This document shows, one piece after another, positions 6,010-13,303 of a DNA stretch of 18,681 nt. The position numbers and the translations under genes were made by a program. This DNA is from Streptomyces aureocirculatus (GTDB lineage: Bacteria; Actinomycetota; Actinomycetes; Streptomycetales; Streptomycetaceae). Where the stretch lies: contig NZ_JOAP01000085.1 of the NCBI RefSeq assembly GCF_000720475.1, forward strand, positions 1 through 18,681, read 5' to 3'. Under the pieces are notes generated by a model. The model was not told the origin of the DNA, searched no databases, and saw only the letters and a program-made list of their open reading frames with translations. Position 1 is the first letter of the stretch. Each line of letters begins with the position of its first letter.

Positions 6010-7953
6010 GTGGGGTCCGGTGCGTCGGCGATGACAGCGGCGGACGGCGGGGCGGCTGCAGCCGCATCCACAAGTCCTGCGGCACAGTCGGGAGAACTTG
6101 CCGCCTGCGCCGCGGTGTTCATCCCCTCGGACCCCCCGCGCACAGGCCAGGTCGCGTTCTGGCGCCCCGACGGCCTGCCGGTCCCGGCAGCCACCGACCG
6201 GCTGACGGTGGTGCGCCCCCACGGGGTGTCGGTCCGCCGCCGGGCGGTCGAGGCCCGCCTGATGCCAGTGAAGGACGCACTCGCCCTTCTCCTCGATGCC
6301 CGGCGCACGCCGGGAGCCGACCCGGCGTCCGCCTTCTGGGGCGCGGCCGCCGTCGTGGCCCTGCAGATGATCGGCCGGGGGCGACTCCTGCCCGGCGTCA
6401 GCCCCGGCGGTTTCGACGCCTGGCGGATCGGTCCACTGGACCGCGACGACGTGGTGCACGTACAGGAGCTGGCAGCCGCCATCCCCCGCGAGGCCCGCGC
6501 CGAACCACTGCCCGGCAACGGCCCGCTGGAGTTGCCTCAGGCAGAGCCGCTGGTGAGGGCCTTTATGAATGCCGTCGCCGATGCACTGGCACGCACGCCC
6601 GCCGGCACGCTGGCCGTGGGGGAGGAGACCTGGGCCGCACACGCGCCCCGCACGGTGACCGGGCCGCCGCTGGAGTGGGCCCAGGACCTCGCCACCGGGC
6701 TTGTCGCTGGTTTCGGCATCTCCCTGCGCATCGAGCTTCCTCGCCCCGACCTGACGACCGGCGGCTGGACCACGGCGTTCGCCGAGGAGCGGCTGACGGC
6801 GGTCGTTCAACTGCATCACCTGGCCGACGGCTCCCTCGCCGACGCGGAAGACATCTGGTCCGGCCGGGCCACCGAGTGCCTGTCCGCCCCCGACGTACGG
6901 GCCCAGGCACTCCTGGTGCTGCGCCGGGCCGCTCGCGCCTGGCCTCCGCTGGGCCGGCTGCTGGACATGGCCGCCCCGACCGCCCTGGACCTGTCCGACG
7001 ACGAGGTCAGTGACCTGCTCGGCGACGCGGCACAGACCTTGGCGGCCGCGGGCATCCCCGTCCACTGGCCCAAGGAACTGGCCAAAGAACTCCTTGCCCG
7101 CGCCGTTGTCGAACCGGCCGAGAAAATGTCATCGGACCTTCCGTCGCTGCTGTCGGCCGAAGCGCTGCTGTCCTTCCGCTGGCAGTTCACCCTCGGCGGC
7201 CGGGAGCTCGATCAAACCGAACTCGACCGGATCGCCCAGGCCACCCGCCCCCTGGTACGGCTCCGCGACCATTGGGTGGTGATCGACCCGCGCCTCCTGG
7301 CCCGCGTCCGCGACCGAGAACCCCGCGAACTCACCCCCCTCGAAGCCCTCGGCGCCGTGCTGGTCGGCAGCGCGGACATCGCGGGCGAGCGCGTGCCCGT
7401 GACAGCACGAGGCTGGCTCGCCGACCTCACCGACCGCCTCGCGGACCCCGAGGCGACCGCCCGCCGCACCCCGCTCCCTGCCCCGGCGGCGCTGGCCGCG
7501 ACCTTGCGCGACTACCAGGTGCGCGGTCTGACCTGGCTCAACCAGATGACGTCGCTCGGACTCGGCGGCTGCCTCGCCGACGACATGGGCCTCGGCAAGA
7601 CGATCACCCTCATCGCCCTGCACCTGCACCGAGCGAGCACTGCGGGCCTGGCGGGGCCGACTCTTGTGGTCTGCCCCACCTCGCTGATGGGTAACTGGCA
7701 ACGGGAGATCGAACGGTTCGCGCCCGGCACCACGGTGCGCCGCTACCACGGCACCAAACGCAGCCTCGACAACCTCGAAACGGACACCGGCTTCGTCCTG
7801 ACCACCTACGCCACCCTGCGCCTACGACAGGCCGAACTCGCCGCCCCCATCTGGGGCATGGTGGTGGCCGACGAGGCCCAGCACGTCAAGAACCCGTCGG
7901 TGGTGGCCTTGGTCTTGGCGACCCGCACCCACAGCCCGGGCGCGGGCCCATAG
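6010..7953 (+). CDS. SNF2-family helicase, C-terminally truncated
   Basis: The 647-residue frame begins at GTG 6010, 6 bases after GGAGGGG (5997-6003). The frame is open upstream but this start has the ribosome site. Residues about 260-480 resemble the SNF2-associated domain (ERLTAVVQLHHLADGSLADA, FRWQFTLGGRELDQTELDRI). The ATPase core follows: LRDYQVRGLTWLNQM, Walker A DDMGLGKT (about 523-530), motif Ia LVVCPTSLMGNWQREIERF, and the Walker B DEAQ box VVADEAQHVKNP (about 617-628). Family members then need motif III and the whole second RecA lobe, about 300 residues. Here similarity stops at about 7902 and a short unrelated tail reaches TAG 7951-7953. The intact protein would be a DNA translocase of the HepA/SNF2 type. 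This product cannot hydrolyse ATP normally. It lies downstream of another truncated helicase. Confidence 0.85.
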   Translation: MGSGASAMTAADGGAAAAASTSPAAQSGELAACAAVFIPSDPPRTGQVAFWRPDGLPVPAATDRLTVVRPHGVSVRRRAVEARLMPVKDALALLLDARRTPGADPASAFWGAAAVVALQMIGRGRLLPGVSPGGFDAWRIGPLDRDDVVHVQELAAAIPREARAEPLPGNGPLELPQAEPLVRAFMNAVADALARTPAGTLAVGEETWAAHAPRTVTGPPLEWAQDLATGLVAGFGISLRIELPRPDLTTGGWTTAFAEERLTAVVQLHHLADGSLADAEDIWSGRATECLSAPDVRAQALLVLRRAARAWPPLGRLLDMAAPTALDLSDDEVSDLLGDAAQTLAAAGIPVHWPKELAKELLARAVVEPAEKMSSDLPSLLSAEALLSFRWQFTLGGRELDQTELDRIAQATRPLVRLRDHWVVIDPRLLARVRDREPRELTPLEALGAVLVGSADIAGERVPVTARGWLADLTDRLADPEATARRTPLPAPAALAATLRDYQVRGLTWLNQMTSLGLGGCLADDMGLGKTITLIALHLHRASTAGLAGPTLVVCPTSLMGNWQREIERFAPGTTVRRYHGTKRSLDNLETDTGFVLTTYATLRLRQAELAAPIWGMVVADEAQHVKNPSVVALVLATRTHSPGAGP

Positions 7954-8109
7954 GGACCGGGCGCAGGCCGGCGTTGGGCAGGTCGGCGACCTCGATGCCG
8001 GCTGCTACGAACGGTCCGGTGGTGTCCGAAGGGTGCTCCTGTGGCGACGGACGAGCGGTGACGGCGCGGACCCGAAAGAGGTGGTCAACGCGTCCGCGGA
8101 GGCGAACAT
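7903..8109 (-). pseudogene. Possible decayed minus-strand gene of unknown function
   Basis: No single long frame exists. The minus strand from ATG 8109 reads MFASADALTTSFGSAPSPLV, then in the next frame PQEHPSDTTGPFVAAGIEVA and DLPNAGLRPVPMGPRPG, then LWVRVAKTKATT. Each piece has strongly GC-biased third positions. Adding one base in a GCC run and one in a GGG run would join all three. The 3' end abuts the break in the SNF2 gene at about 7902, so the same rearrangement probably truncated both. No ribosome site is seen at 8109 and I do not recognise the protein. Positions 8110-8286 hold only a putative divergent promoter region. Confidence 0.35.
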
Positions 8110-8286
8110 GCGTACGCGCGCCGGGCCAGGAGCAGCGAGTTGCTACGGATTGAGGCAGGCACGACCTGGGGACACCCTCGGGAGGAATCTCCTCGGGCCG
8201 CCGTTCGGAAACCGGATACGCTTTCGCAGCCAGCCTGAGCGCCGGCCTTCAACCGGGCATGGCCCGTGACGAACCAGGGGGACCAG

Positions 8287-8484
8287 ATGACCACCGAGAT
8301 TTCACGCACAGCAGGACCCGGGCCCGTTGGCGCCCCCGGCAAGCCCATCGTCTACTTCAGCGACGAAGCCTCCGCCGTGATGAGGCCCCTGCCCGGCCCA
8401 GCCCGGCGCCTGCAGTCGCCCTTGGAGACACTGACTTGGCAGGAGCCTCCAGTTCTGGAAGTCGGGGACGACGAACCGCAGTAA
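8287..8484 (+). CDS. Small hypothetical protein (65 aa)
   Basis: ATG 8287 follows an AGGGGGA ribosome site with a gap of about 5 bases, and the frame ends at TAA 8482-8484. The product is Pro/Gly-rich at the N-terminus (TAGPGPVGAPGKP) and acidic at the end (PPVLEVGDDEPQ), with a central IVYFSDEASAVMRPLPGPAR. It has no Cys, no signal peptide and no transmembrane segment. A GTG at 8266 in the same frame would add seven residues but lacks spacing to a ribosome site. I do not recognise it. A peptide precursor is possible, but no modifying enzyme is nearby. Confidence 0.5.
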   Translation: MTTEISRTAGPGPVGAPGKPIVYFSDEASAVMRPLPGPARRLQSPLETLTWQEPPVLEVGDDEPQ

Positions 8485-8540
8485 CCGAACTGGGTGGGAA
8501 GCAGACGTCGGTTCTCACCAAGGGCTGAGGACAGGCCGCG

Positions 8541-9049
8541 CTACGCGTGCCTGTTCAGCAGGTCGCAGATCTCCTGCCCGGCGGTGTGGCCTGTGTCGCA
8601 GAGGATCTGCGCTGCCTCCGTGATCCCCGCCAGTACCGGAGCATCAGCTTGCGACTCTCGTCGCAGGCCTTGCGGACCGACGACTCATCCGCCGCGAGCT
8701 GCTCCATGGCTGCGAAGTCGTAGCGTGCGTCGCTCCGGGCCGCGAGGCTGCGCTCCGGGGTCCACAAGCGCATTTCCCCCATCCACTGCTCCTGGGCCAG
8801 GAGACCACCGTGGCGGAAGATGAGCTGGGTGTGCTGGGCGGTGTGACCAGGTACCCAGGAGATGTCGGTGAAGGCATCCGTCGCCGCGCCCGGTGTAATC
8901 GTGAGTTCGCAAGCATCGACGGGGCAGTTGCCTGTGGCCAGACCCGTAGCGGCGTGCCCGATCACGTGGATCGCGGTATAGCGGCGGTACTGGTGATCGG
9001 TGAACCTCCAGGTCTCGCCGATCGTCTGCTGACGTCCCCCTTCAATCAT
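8541..9049 (-). pseudogene. M41/FtsH-peptidase-like small protein, frameshifted near its 3' end
   Basis: From ATG 9049 the frame gives RRYTAIHVIGHAATGLATG, ITPGAATDAFTDISWVPGHT and WTPERSLAARSDARYDFAAM. The first motif aligns with the HEAGHA zinc-binding helix of FtsH/M41-type peptidase-like proteins found alone in actinomycetes. Both His ligands (H28 and H32) are present, but Val replaces the catalytic Glu, so it may be catalytically inactive. The frame breaks after RYWRG at the CCCC run 8625-8628. Restoring one base continues as ITEAAQILCDTGHTAGQEIC, then DLLNRHA, with TAG at 8541-8543. As sequenced, the unrepaired frame runs to 8555 and ends SRRQRRSS..., giving 164 residues. No clear ribosome site precedes 9049. 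The family call is moderate. Confidence 0.6.
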
Positions 9050-9445
9050 GGTTCACATACTCGCTTTCCCGTGTGACCCGGCGCATCATGATCGGTGTAA
9101 CGGGGGGGTGTGCTCGCTCACGGTCTCGCGGCGAACGGAGGGTCGGCAAGCACACACAATCAAGGTAGTAACCAGGGGAAATCAGAAACCGGCGTCGCCA
9201 ACTTGTGCTGGTGCTGGTGCTGGTGCTGGTGCTGCCAGGATTGTCATCGGAAGCACTCCCGGCCCAGGCCGGAAACGACCTTGAGCGCTACGGCGGGACG
9301 GCCCGTGCCACGTCCCCCGTGACTCTGCGAGGCTTCTCGGGACTACAAAACCCGATGAATTATCATGCCTTCGGACTCGATATATGACTCAACGCGCCAC
9401 CCATTTGCCGCACATCCTCCGTATGCTGGACTCGTTGGACGGAAT
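9050..9445. other. Region without a confident gene; holds a hexamer repeat and a secretion-signal-like frame
   Basis: Nearly 400 bp between the peptidase-like gene and the next gene contain no frame with a good start. The plus frame 9205-9387, with GTG 9205, reads a hydrophobic LVLVLVLVLPGL followed by SSEALPAQA. This looks like a signal-peptide core and cleavage site, with RNRRRQ just upstream, but no usable start codon precedes the arginines. The region also should hold the promoter of the minus-strand gene at 9049. Confidence 0.4.
9205..9234 (+). repeat. Five tandem GTGCTG hexamers
   Basis: Five perfect head-to-tail copies of GTGCTG span 30 bp. In the 9205-9387 frame they encode VLVLVLVLVL, the hydrophobic core of a signal-peptide-like stretch. 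Copy-number change would keep the frame and alter only core length. Confidence 0.85.
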
Positions 9446-9733
9446 ATGTCGAAAGCAGGTACCGGAGACAGTCCGGAAGTTTCCCGTCCCGACTCAATGA
9501 GCGGCGTCGCGACTGCCGTTCGCATGGGGCTGTGGACTTACACACCGCCCGCCCGAGGAGTCGGTGCGACACTGAACGACACAGCTCGGCGGGTTGATCT
9601 GCGTCATTGCGCAGCGCTCCTGGAGGACCTGCTGGCAGAGCTGACGCGCATCGAAAGTTGTTGGACAAGCCCCGCGAACAGCCTTGAGGGACGCGGGAAC
9701 CACCTGGGCGACGGCCGGCCCCGACATGCGTGA
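9446..9733 (+). CDS. Small hypothetical protein upstream of the DUF2637 gene
   Basis: The 95-residue frame starts at ATG 9446, which follows GGACGGAAT. An in-frame ATG at 9365 is also open but has no ribosome site. The central part RRVDLRHCAALLEDLLAELTRIESCW is probably a helix. The ends are low-complexity and polar. There is no membrane segment. It ends at TGA 9731-9733, overlapping by 8 bases the ATG (9726) of the DUF2637 gene in the arrangement ATGCGTGA, which suggests translational coupling. Short helical proteins often accompany DUF2637 genes in Streptomyces, but I cannot name this one. Confidence 0.5.
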   Translation: MSKAGTGDSPEVSRPDSMSGVATAVRMGLWTYTPPARGVGATLNDTARRVDLRHCAALLEDLLAELTRIESCWTSPANSLEGRGNHLGDGRPRHA

Positions 9734-10517
9734 GACCCGTGGCCGGCACAGCCGTCCACAGCCCGACACCCCCGTCAGCCCTTTCATCGGCGGGCAGACA
9801 GCGACGGACCGCTTCCTGCCCCCGCTCGACCAGATGGACGTCCACTGGGATCCGACGGAAGAGCTCGCCCACCTGCTGCACACGGCCAGCAAGAACAAGA
9901 ATGACGACGGCCCGCCAGCCGCGGAAGACAACAGGCAGCAGGCAACCGACACGGGCGACGGCTCGCTGGCCGGCCTGGTCGAGATCACCGCCGAACTTCC
10001 GCTTGTGCGGCCGCCGTCACGGCGCCGGCGTCGGCGCAGGCGCCGCACCCGTGCATGTTCCCGGGCGCGCACGGCCAGTAGGGCACGCGTCGCCAGCTTC
10101 TGCCTCGCCGCGCTCGCCACCCTCGTCGTGTCCGTGGTCTGCGTGTTCGGCGGCATCGTCAGTTACAACTCCCTGCGGCGTCTCGCCACCCACCACACCG
10201 CGGGCACGGCCGTCGGATGGTGGCCGCTGCTGGTCTACGGGCCTTGGACGGCTGCTTCCCTGTCCATCCTGCGCGCCGCCCTCCACCAGCGCCGGGCGGC
10301 ACACTCCTGGGCAGTCGTCCTGCTGTTCTCCATCCTGACCCTATTGCTGTCCGTGGCGCAGGCGCCGCACACGGCGGCCGACGCCGCCGCAGCAGCCGTC
10401 CCCTCCCTGGCCGCACTCGCCTGCTTCCAGCAGTTCGTCCGGCAGGTCACCCTCACCCGCCCGCCCCGTCAGTCGACGCCTCGCCATCGCAAGCGCCCCC
10501 CAGGGGGCTGGACATAG
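9726..10517 (+). CDS. DUF2637 domain-containing membrane protein
   Basis: The 263-residue protein has a polar N-terminal half and an arginine tract (PPSRRRRRRRRRTR, about residues 96-109). A DUF2637-like membrane domain follows with four hydrophobic segments: RVASFCLAALATLVVSVVCV, GWWPLLVYGPWTAASLSILR, SWAVVLLFSILTLLLSVAQA and AAVPSLAALACFQQFV. The motifs LRAALHQRRAAHSW and FVRQVTLTRPPR are characteristic. DUF2637 proteins are widespread in Streptomyces chromosomes and plasmids and resemble spread proteins of conjugative plasmids, but their function is not established. ATG 9726 was preferred for the overlap with the upstream stop. TTG 9684 would add 14 residues. The tract of arginines just before the first membrane helix should keep the N-terminus cytoplasmic. 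Confidence 0.8.
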   Translation: MRETRGRHSRPQPDTPVSPFIGGQTATDRFLPPLDQMDVHWDPTEELAHLLHTASKNKNDDGPPAAEDNRQQATDTGDGSLAGLVEITAELPLVRPPSRRRRRRRRRTRACSRARTASRARVASFCLAALATLVVSVVCVFGGIVSYNSLRRLATHHTAGTAVGWWPLLVYGPWTAASLSILRAALHQRRAAHSWAVVLLFSILTLLLSVAQAPHTAADAAAAAVPSLAALACFQQFVRQVTLTRPPRQSTPRHRKRPPGGWT

Positions 10518-10572
10518 GCAGGCACCCCGGCATGTACTGCCGCTACCGCAGAGTCCTGCGCCCAACAGCGCG

Positions 10573-10937
10573 GTGATCTCATGGGCAGCGGCCCTCTCCC
10601 CACCGGCACACTCGCTCTCGCGGCCCAGTCCCGTCCCGCTCGCCTGGCAGCCACCGCCGCCGGCACCTCCCAGCCCCGGCGAAAGAACTGTCCAACCAGT
10701 AAGCACCCGACAGTTCCGCCACTACGACATCCTTGCGCCCGGGCACTGGTTCCGTGTCTATGACTGGTCCTCCGCGACTCGCCGACGACGTTGCCGGGCA
10801 CCGAGCTGCCCGACCGCGCTGTATTCGTCTCCCGCTGTCACCGCGCCCATGAGAGCGTCCGCGACATCTCACCAGAACCCCATGTCATGTGCGAAGCGGC
10901 ACCGGCCTGCGCAAGCTCCACCGCTGACCGGCCGTGA
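10573..10937 (+). pseudogene. Possible decayed gene downstream of DUF2637, frame broken near 10764
   Basis: From GTG 10573 a proline-rich stretch leads to STRQFRHYDILAPGHWFRVY. At about 10764 coding character moves one frame back: LVLRDSPTTLPGTELPDRAV, then FVSRCHRAHESVRDISPEPH, ending at TGA 10935-10937. Both parts have strong G/C third positions and a protein-like composition. One missing base would fuse them into about 120 residues. It follows the DUF2637 gene by 55 bp on the same strand. I do not recognise the family. Confidence 0.4.
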
Positions 10938-11225
10938 CCGGCCATCGAGTACGTTCCCGGGCCCTGGCGCACGGTCGTGGCCGGGAGCGGGACACTCCGG
11001 TGAGCGTCGTGACAACGCTCGCAGCGGGGGTGGCCGAGGCTCCGGCCACGGTGCACGGTGCCGGGGCACGGGGGAGACCGGTTTTCGGCCGGCACCCGCG
11101 GTATCTGAACAACACCCGGCGCGCGTTGGCCAAGTGGGAGCGGCGCAGGACGGCCCCCTTGGACGACACCGTAGAGCCCGGCACCGACATACCGGGCCGG
11201 GCGCGGCCGCCGCTGGCCGGCTCGG
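10938..11225. other. Region without a confident gene
   Basis: The plus frame from GTG 11000 (VSVVTTLAAGVAEAPATVHG, later RHPRYLNNTRRALAKWERRR) has strong third-position GC and may be a further gene remnant. It has no clear ribosome site and runs on into the antisense of the DUF6924 gene. I see no other structure. Confidence 0.3.
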
Positions 11226-11995
11226 TTATACGAAGTCTCCGAAGTCCATGTTGGCAAGCTCCAGATGGACGGCCATCAGCCCCGCCTCGCCCAGCCGGAT
11301 ACGGGCCGCCTGTCCGGGGGTGTCGTACAGGTCGACGACGAAGAGAAGGCGCTCGGGGCCGGACATGGTCACGCTGTCGGCGTGCGCGACCATCGTCGGG
11401 CGCGCCGAGACGCCGGCAGGTACCAGAGCCGGTACCTGAGCAGGTCGCCGGTCCTCAAACGTCCGGTCGTCCACAATGGTGGCGATCAGGTCAGCGGTGT
11501 CGCTGAAGGTACCGTCTTGCGCGGGCTCCTCGGGCTGCTGAGGTCTCATCCAGGAAGGACACGATGGTCTTCCAGGACGTGGCGTCGCTGAAATCGGTAC
11601 GCACCAGCAGGGTGTCCGCCACTGCCGGAAGCGGGGGAAAACCGGCACGTATCACCGTGGTGGGCGTGACCACCTTCGGCGGGCCGTTGTCGCCCTGGTA
11701 GAAACCGAAGCGGTCCATGCCGCGCACGAGATCATCGAAGTGCAGCGAGCTGCCTTCCAAAGCTCCCACCACCGAACCCAGCCGGCTGGCGCGGACCCGC
11801 ACCCCGCGCCCGGGGATGTGGCGCAAGTCCACCAGGAGCACGCCGTCTCCGCCGTAGACGCAGGAGCTGTCCACCAGCACCGCCAACGGCGGGGCGGGTT
11901 GCTGCTGGACCAGCGTCGGCACGTTGCCGCCGCACGCCACTCCCGATACTGCCAGCCACCACTGACAGCAGCGTGGCGACGAAGCGGCCTACCCA
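11226..11995 (-). pseudogene. Lipoprotein-like gene with two DUF6924-type domains, broken by two frameshifts
   Basis: The C-terminal half (PPLPAVADTLLVRTDFSDAT ... FVVDLYDTPGQAARIRL, then ELANMDFGDFV) matches the DUF6924 pattern of VRTDFSD, VDL-PG and LANMDF. An earlier stretch (LLVDLRHIPGRGVRVRASRL, then SSLHFDDLV) looks like the end of a second such domain. Upstream, RFVATLLSVVAGS is followed in the next frame by GVACGGN, a lipobox with a lipidation Cys. The joined signal would export and anchor the protein. Break 1 is an extra base near 11546 (DETS to PQQPEEPAQDG). Break 2 is in CCC at 11942-11944. As sequenced, only shorter frames at 11226-11648 and 11491-11940 exist. No start codon was found for the signal peptide near 11995. 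Stop is TAA 11226-11228. The function of DUF6924 is unknown. Confidence 0.6.
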
Positions 11996-12186
11996 GCCAA
12001 AGGCCGGTCCCAGACTGGATGTCGCAGAGCCAGACTCTCGCGCGCCAAGCGCAACACACAACTGAAACCCCAGCAGGAACGCGGCGGGTGGCGATGGGGT
12101 CCTCTGGCAGCCGATGCTCCGTGCGGCGTGCGGCAGTGCGGGGTCGCACCCAGGACAACTGGTTGAGGCTCGGCCTCGCCCAGGCC

Positions 12187-12339
12187 ATGGAGATGACCTG
12201 CCGCCAGATGCAGATTCCCGAGGAGATTCCCATGGTGCTGCTCGTCTCCGACGGGATTTCCGACCAGGGTGATCAGGAGAGCCCCGAGGCCCAGTGCCGC
12301 AAGCACTTCGATTCAGTTGTGAGGAATCATCATGACTGA
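12187..12339 (+). CDS. Small hypothetical protein
   Basis: The frame gives MEMTCRQMQIPEEIPMVLLV, then SDGISDQGDQESPEAQ, ending HFDSVVRNHHD. Third positions are strongly G/C, supporting real coding. The start is uncertain. The same frame upstream (TQDNWLRLGLAQA, from about 12147) also looks coding and a TTG there could be the true start. It overlaps the next small membrane gene in ATGACTGA, so both are probably co-translated. No signal or membrane segment is seen and I do not recognise it. Confidence 0.4.
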   Translation: MEMTCRQMQIPEEIPMVLLVSDGISDQGDQESPEAQCRKHFDSVVRNHHD

Positions 12340-12539
12340 ATCCATCTCTGCTCACGCTGTCCGGCTCCACGCCGCCCTCTCCGCCGCCCTGATATCTCTG
12401 CCGATCATCTGACCTGACCTCGAATGGACGGCTCTTGCTGCGTCCGCAGCGACCCTTATTGGAACCGGTGTTGCTGCCCCGGCACGAGGACGCTAAGACT
12501 GCTACGGCGCTTGCCGCGCTGCCGAAGGATCCCAACTGA
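12332..12539 (+). pseudogene. Small membrane protein gene with a nonsense codon and a frameshift
   Basis: ATG 12332 has an ideal ribosome site (GAGGAA, 12321-12326). The frame reads MTESISAHAVRLHAALSAAL, then ISLPII, and stops at TGA 12410-12412. The same frame continues PDLEWTALAASAATLIGTGV. Removing one C from the CCCC run 12477-12480 then gives AARHEDAKTATALAALPKDPN with a stop at 12537-12539. The rebuilt product of about 68 residues has two hydrophobic helices and a charged tail, like small membrane or holin-like proteins. As sequenced only 26 residues are made. It is coupled to the gene ending at 12339. Confidence 0.55.
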
Positions 12540-12706
12540 GGCTGATCAGCCGACCAGGACTTCGGTGTGTAAACCGACGATTACTAGACAGGTGATGCGT
12601 CTTCTGCAACACCGGCAGCGGGGAACGGCTGATTCCTCACTGCCCCCGCCTCGATGCCCCGGCTTAGCGTGGCACGGGAAGGCAGTCCATCGCGAAGGGG
12701 TTCTGA

Positions 12707-13201
12707 ATGACCACGGGTAAGATAGCTGCGGCCCTAGCATCATTTGGCGTCGCTGTCAGTATCCTGGCGGCACCTCAAGCTACGGCTAGCGCGTCGGGCG
12801 GAAAATCTATACCCGATCAGATACAGCGATGGAAAAATGAGCGTAGTGGTCTGTGCTTAGTCGCGAGGGGCCCTGCGAACGAGGCACCTGCCGTAGTGAG
12901 TGACTGTGGGGATTGGCCTGATCAGAGATGGCGCGCCACTGATCGTGGCTTCCTCATCAACATGAACAGCGGGAAGTGTCTGACGGCGAGAGCAGGACAG
13001 AATGCTCGACAGACCGAATGCGGGGGTCACAGAGACCAACAGTGGGAAGCGGTATCCACTCACGCTGGCACTCAGATCCGAAACCAGCACACAGGGCTGT
13101 GCCTGCTCGCGCGGGGGACTGCGGAGAACTCGCCCGTTACTATGTACGACTGTCTGAGTCAGTACTCTGATCAGCGTTGGAAGCTCACAACCGTGGGATG
13201 A
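12707..13201 (+). CDS. Secreted ricin-type beta-trefoil lectin (RICIN domain) protein
   Basis: The 164-residue product has a Sec signal peptide (MTTGKIAAALASFGVAVSIL ... ATASA, cleavage near residue 29). A single beta-trefoil of three repeats follows, each with a CL core, a second Cys and a QxW motif: C50/C67/QRW73-75, C91/C105/QQW111-113, and C132/C149/QRW156-158. The Cys pairs probably form one disulfide per repeat outside the cell. Such domains bind carbohydrate and usually accompany a glycoside hydrolase, but here the lectin stands alone. ATG 12707 follows GAAGGGG with a 6-base gap. A TTA leucine codon at 12857-12859 suggests dependence on bldA tRNA. Base composition is clearly more AT-rich than the neighbours, consistent with separate acquisition. 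A strong terminator follows. Confidence 0.9.
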   Translation: MTTGKIAAALASFGVAVSILAAPQATASASGGKSIPDQIQRWKNERSGLCLVARGPANEAPAVVSDCGDWPDQRWRATDRGFLINMNSGKCLTARAGQNARQTECGGHRDQQWEAVSTHAGTQIRNQHTGLCLLARGTAENSPVTMYDCLSQYSDQRWKLTTVG

Positions 13202-13234
13202 GATCAAACAACGGGACATAGCCCTGAACACACG

Positions 13235-13267
13235 AAACCCCCCTACCCATTCCGGGTAGGGGTTTTT
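13235..13267. terminator. Bidirectional Rho-independent terminator
   Basis: CCCCTACCC (13240-13248) and GGGTAGGGG (13254-13262) form a 9-bp stem with a 5-base loop, followed by TTTTT on the plus strand and preceded by AAA for the minus strand. It lies between the convergent lectin gene and the gene at 13304-13561 and can serve both. Confidence 0.9.
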
Positions 13268-13303
13268 CTGCGTCTTCTGTCTGAGCAAGCCTGATGCTCC
13301 TAG

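Noticed and set aside
5808..7013. Plus-strand frame of 401 codons rich in Arg, Pro and Gly
   Set aside because: It is an out-of-frame shadow of the SNF2 gene, which carries recognisable motifs.
8287..8484. RiPP precursor peptide
   Set aside because: The 65-residue peptide has no Cys, no double-Gly leader and no modifying enzyme or transporter next to it, so the idea has no support beyond size.
11740..12186. 5' extension of the plus-strand frame ending at 12339
   Set aside because: It runs antisense to the DUF6924 gene and has His/Gln-rich content without a ribosome site. Only the last part looks coding.
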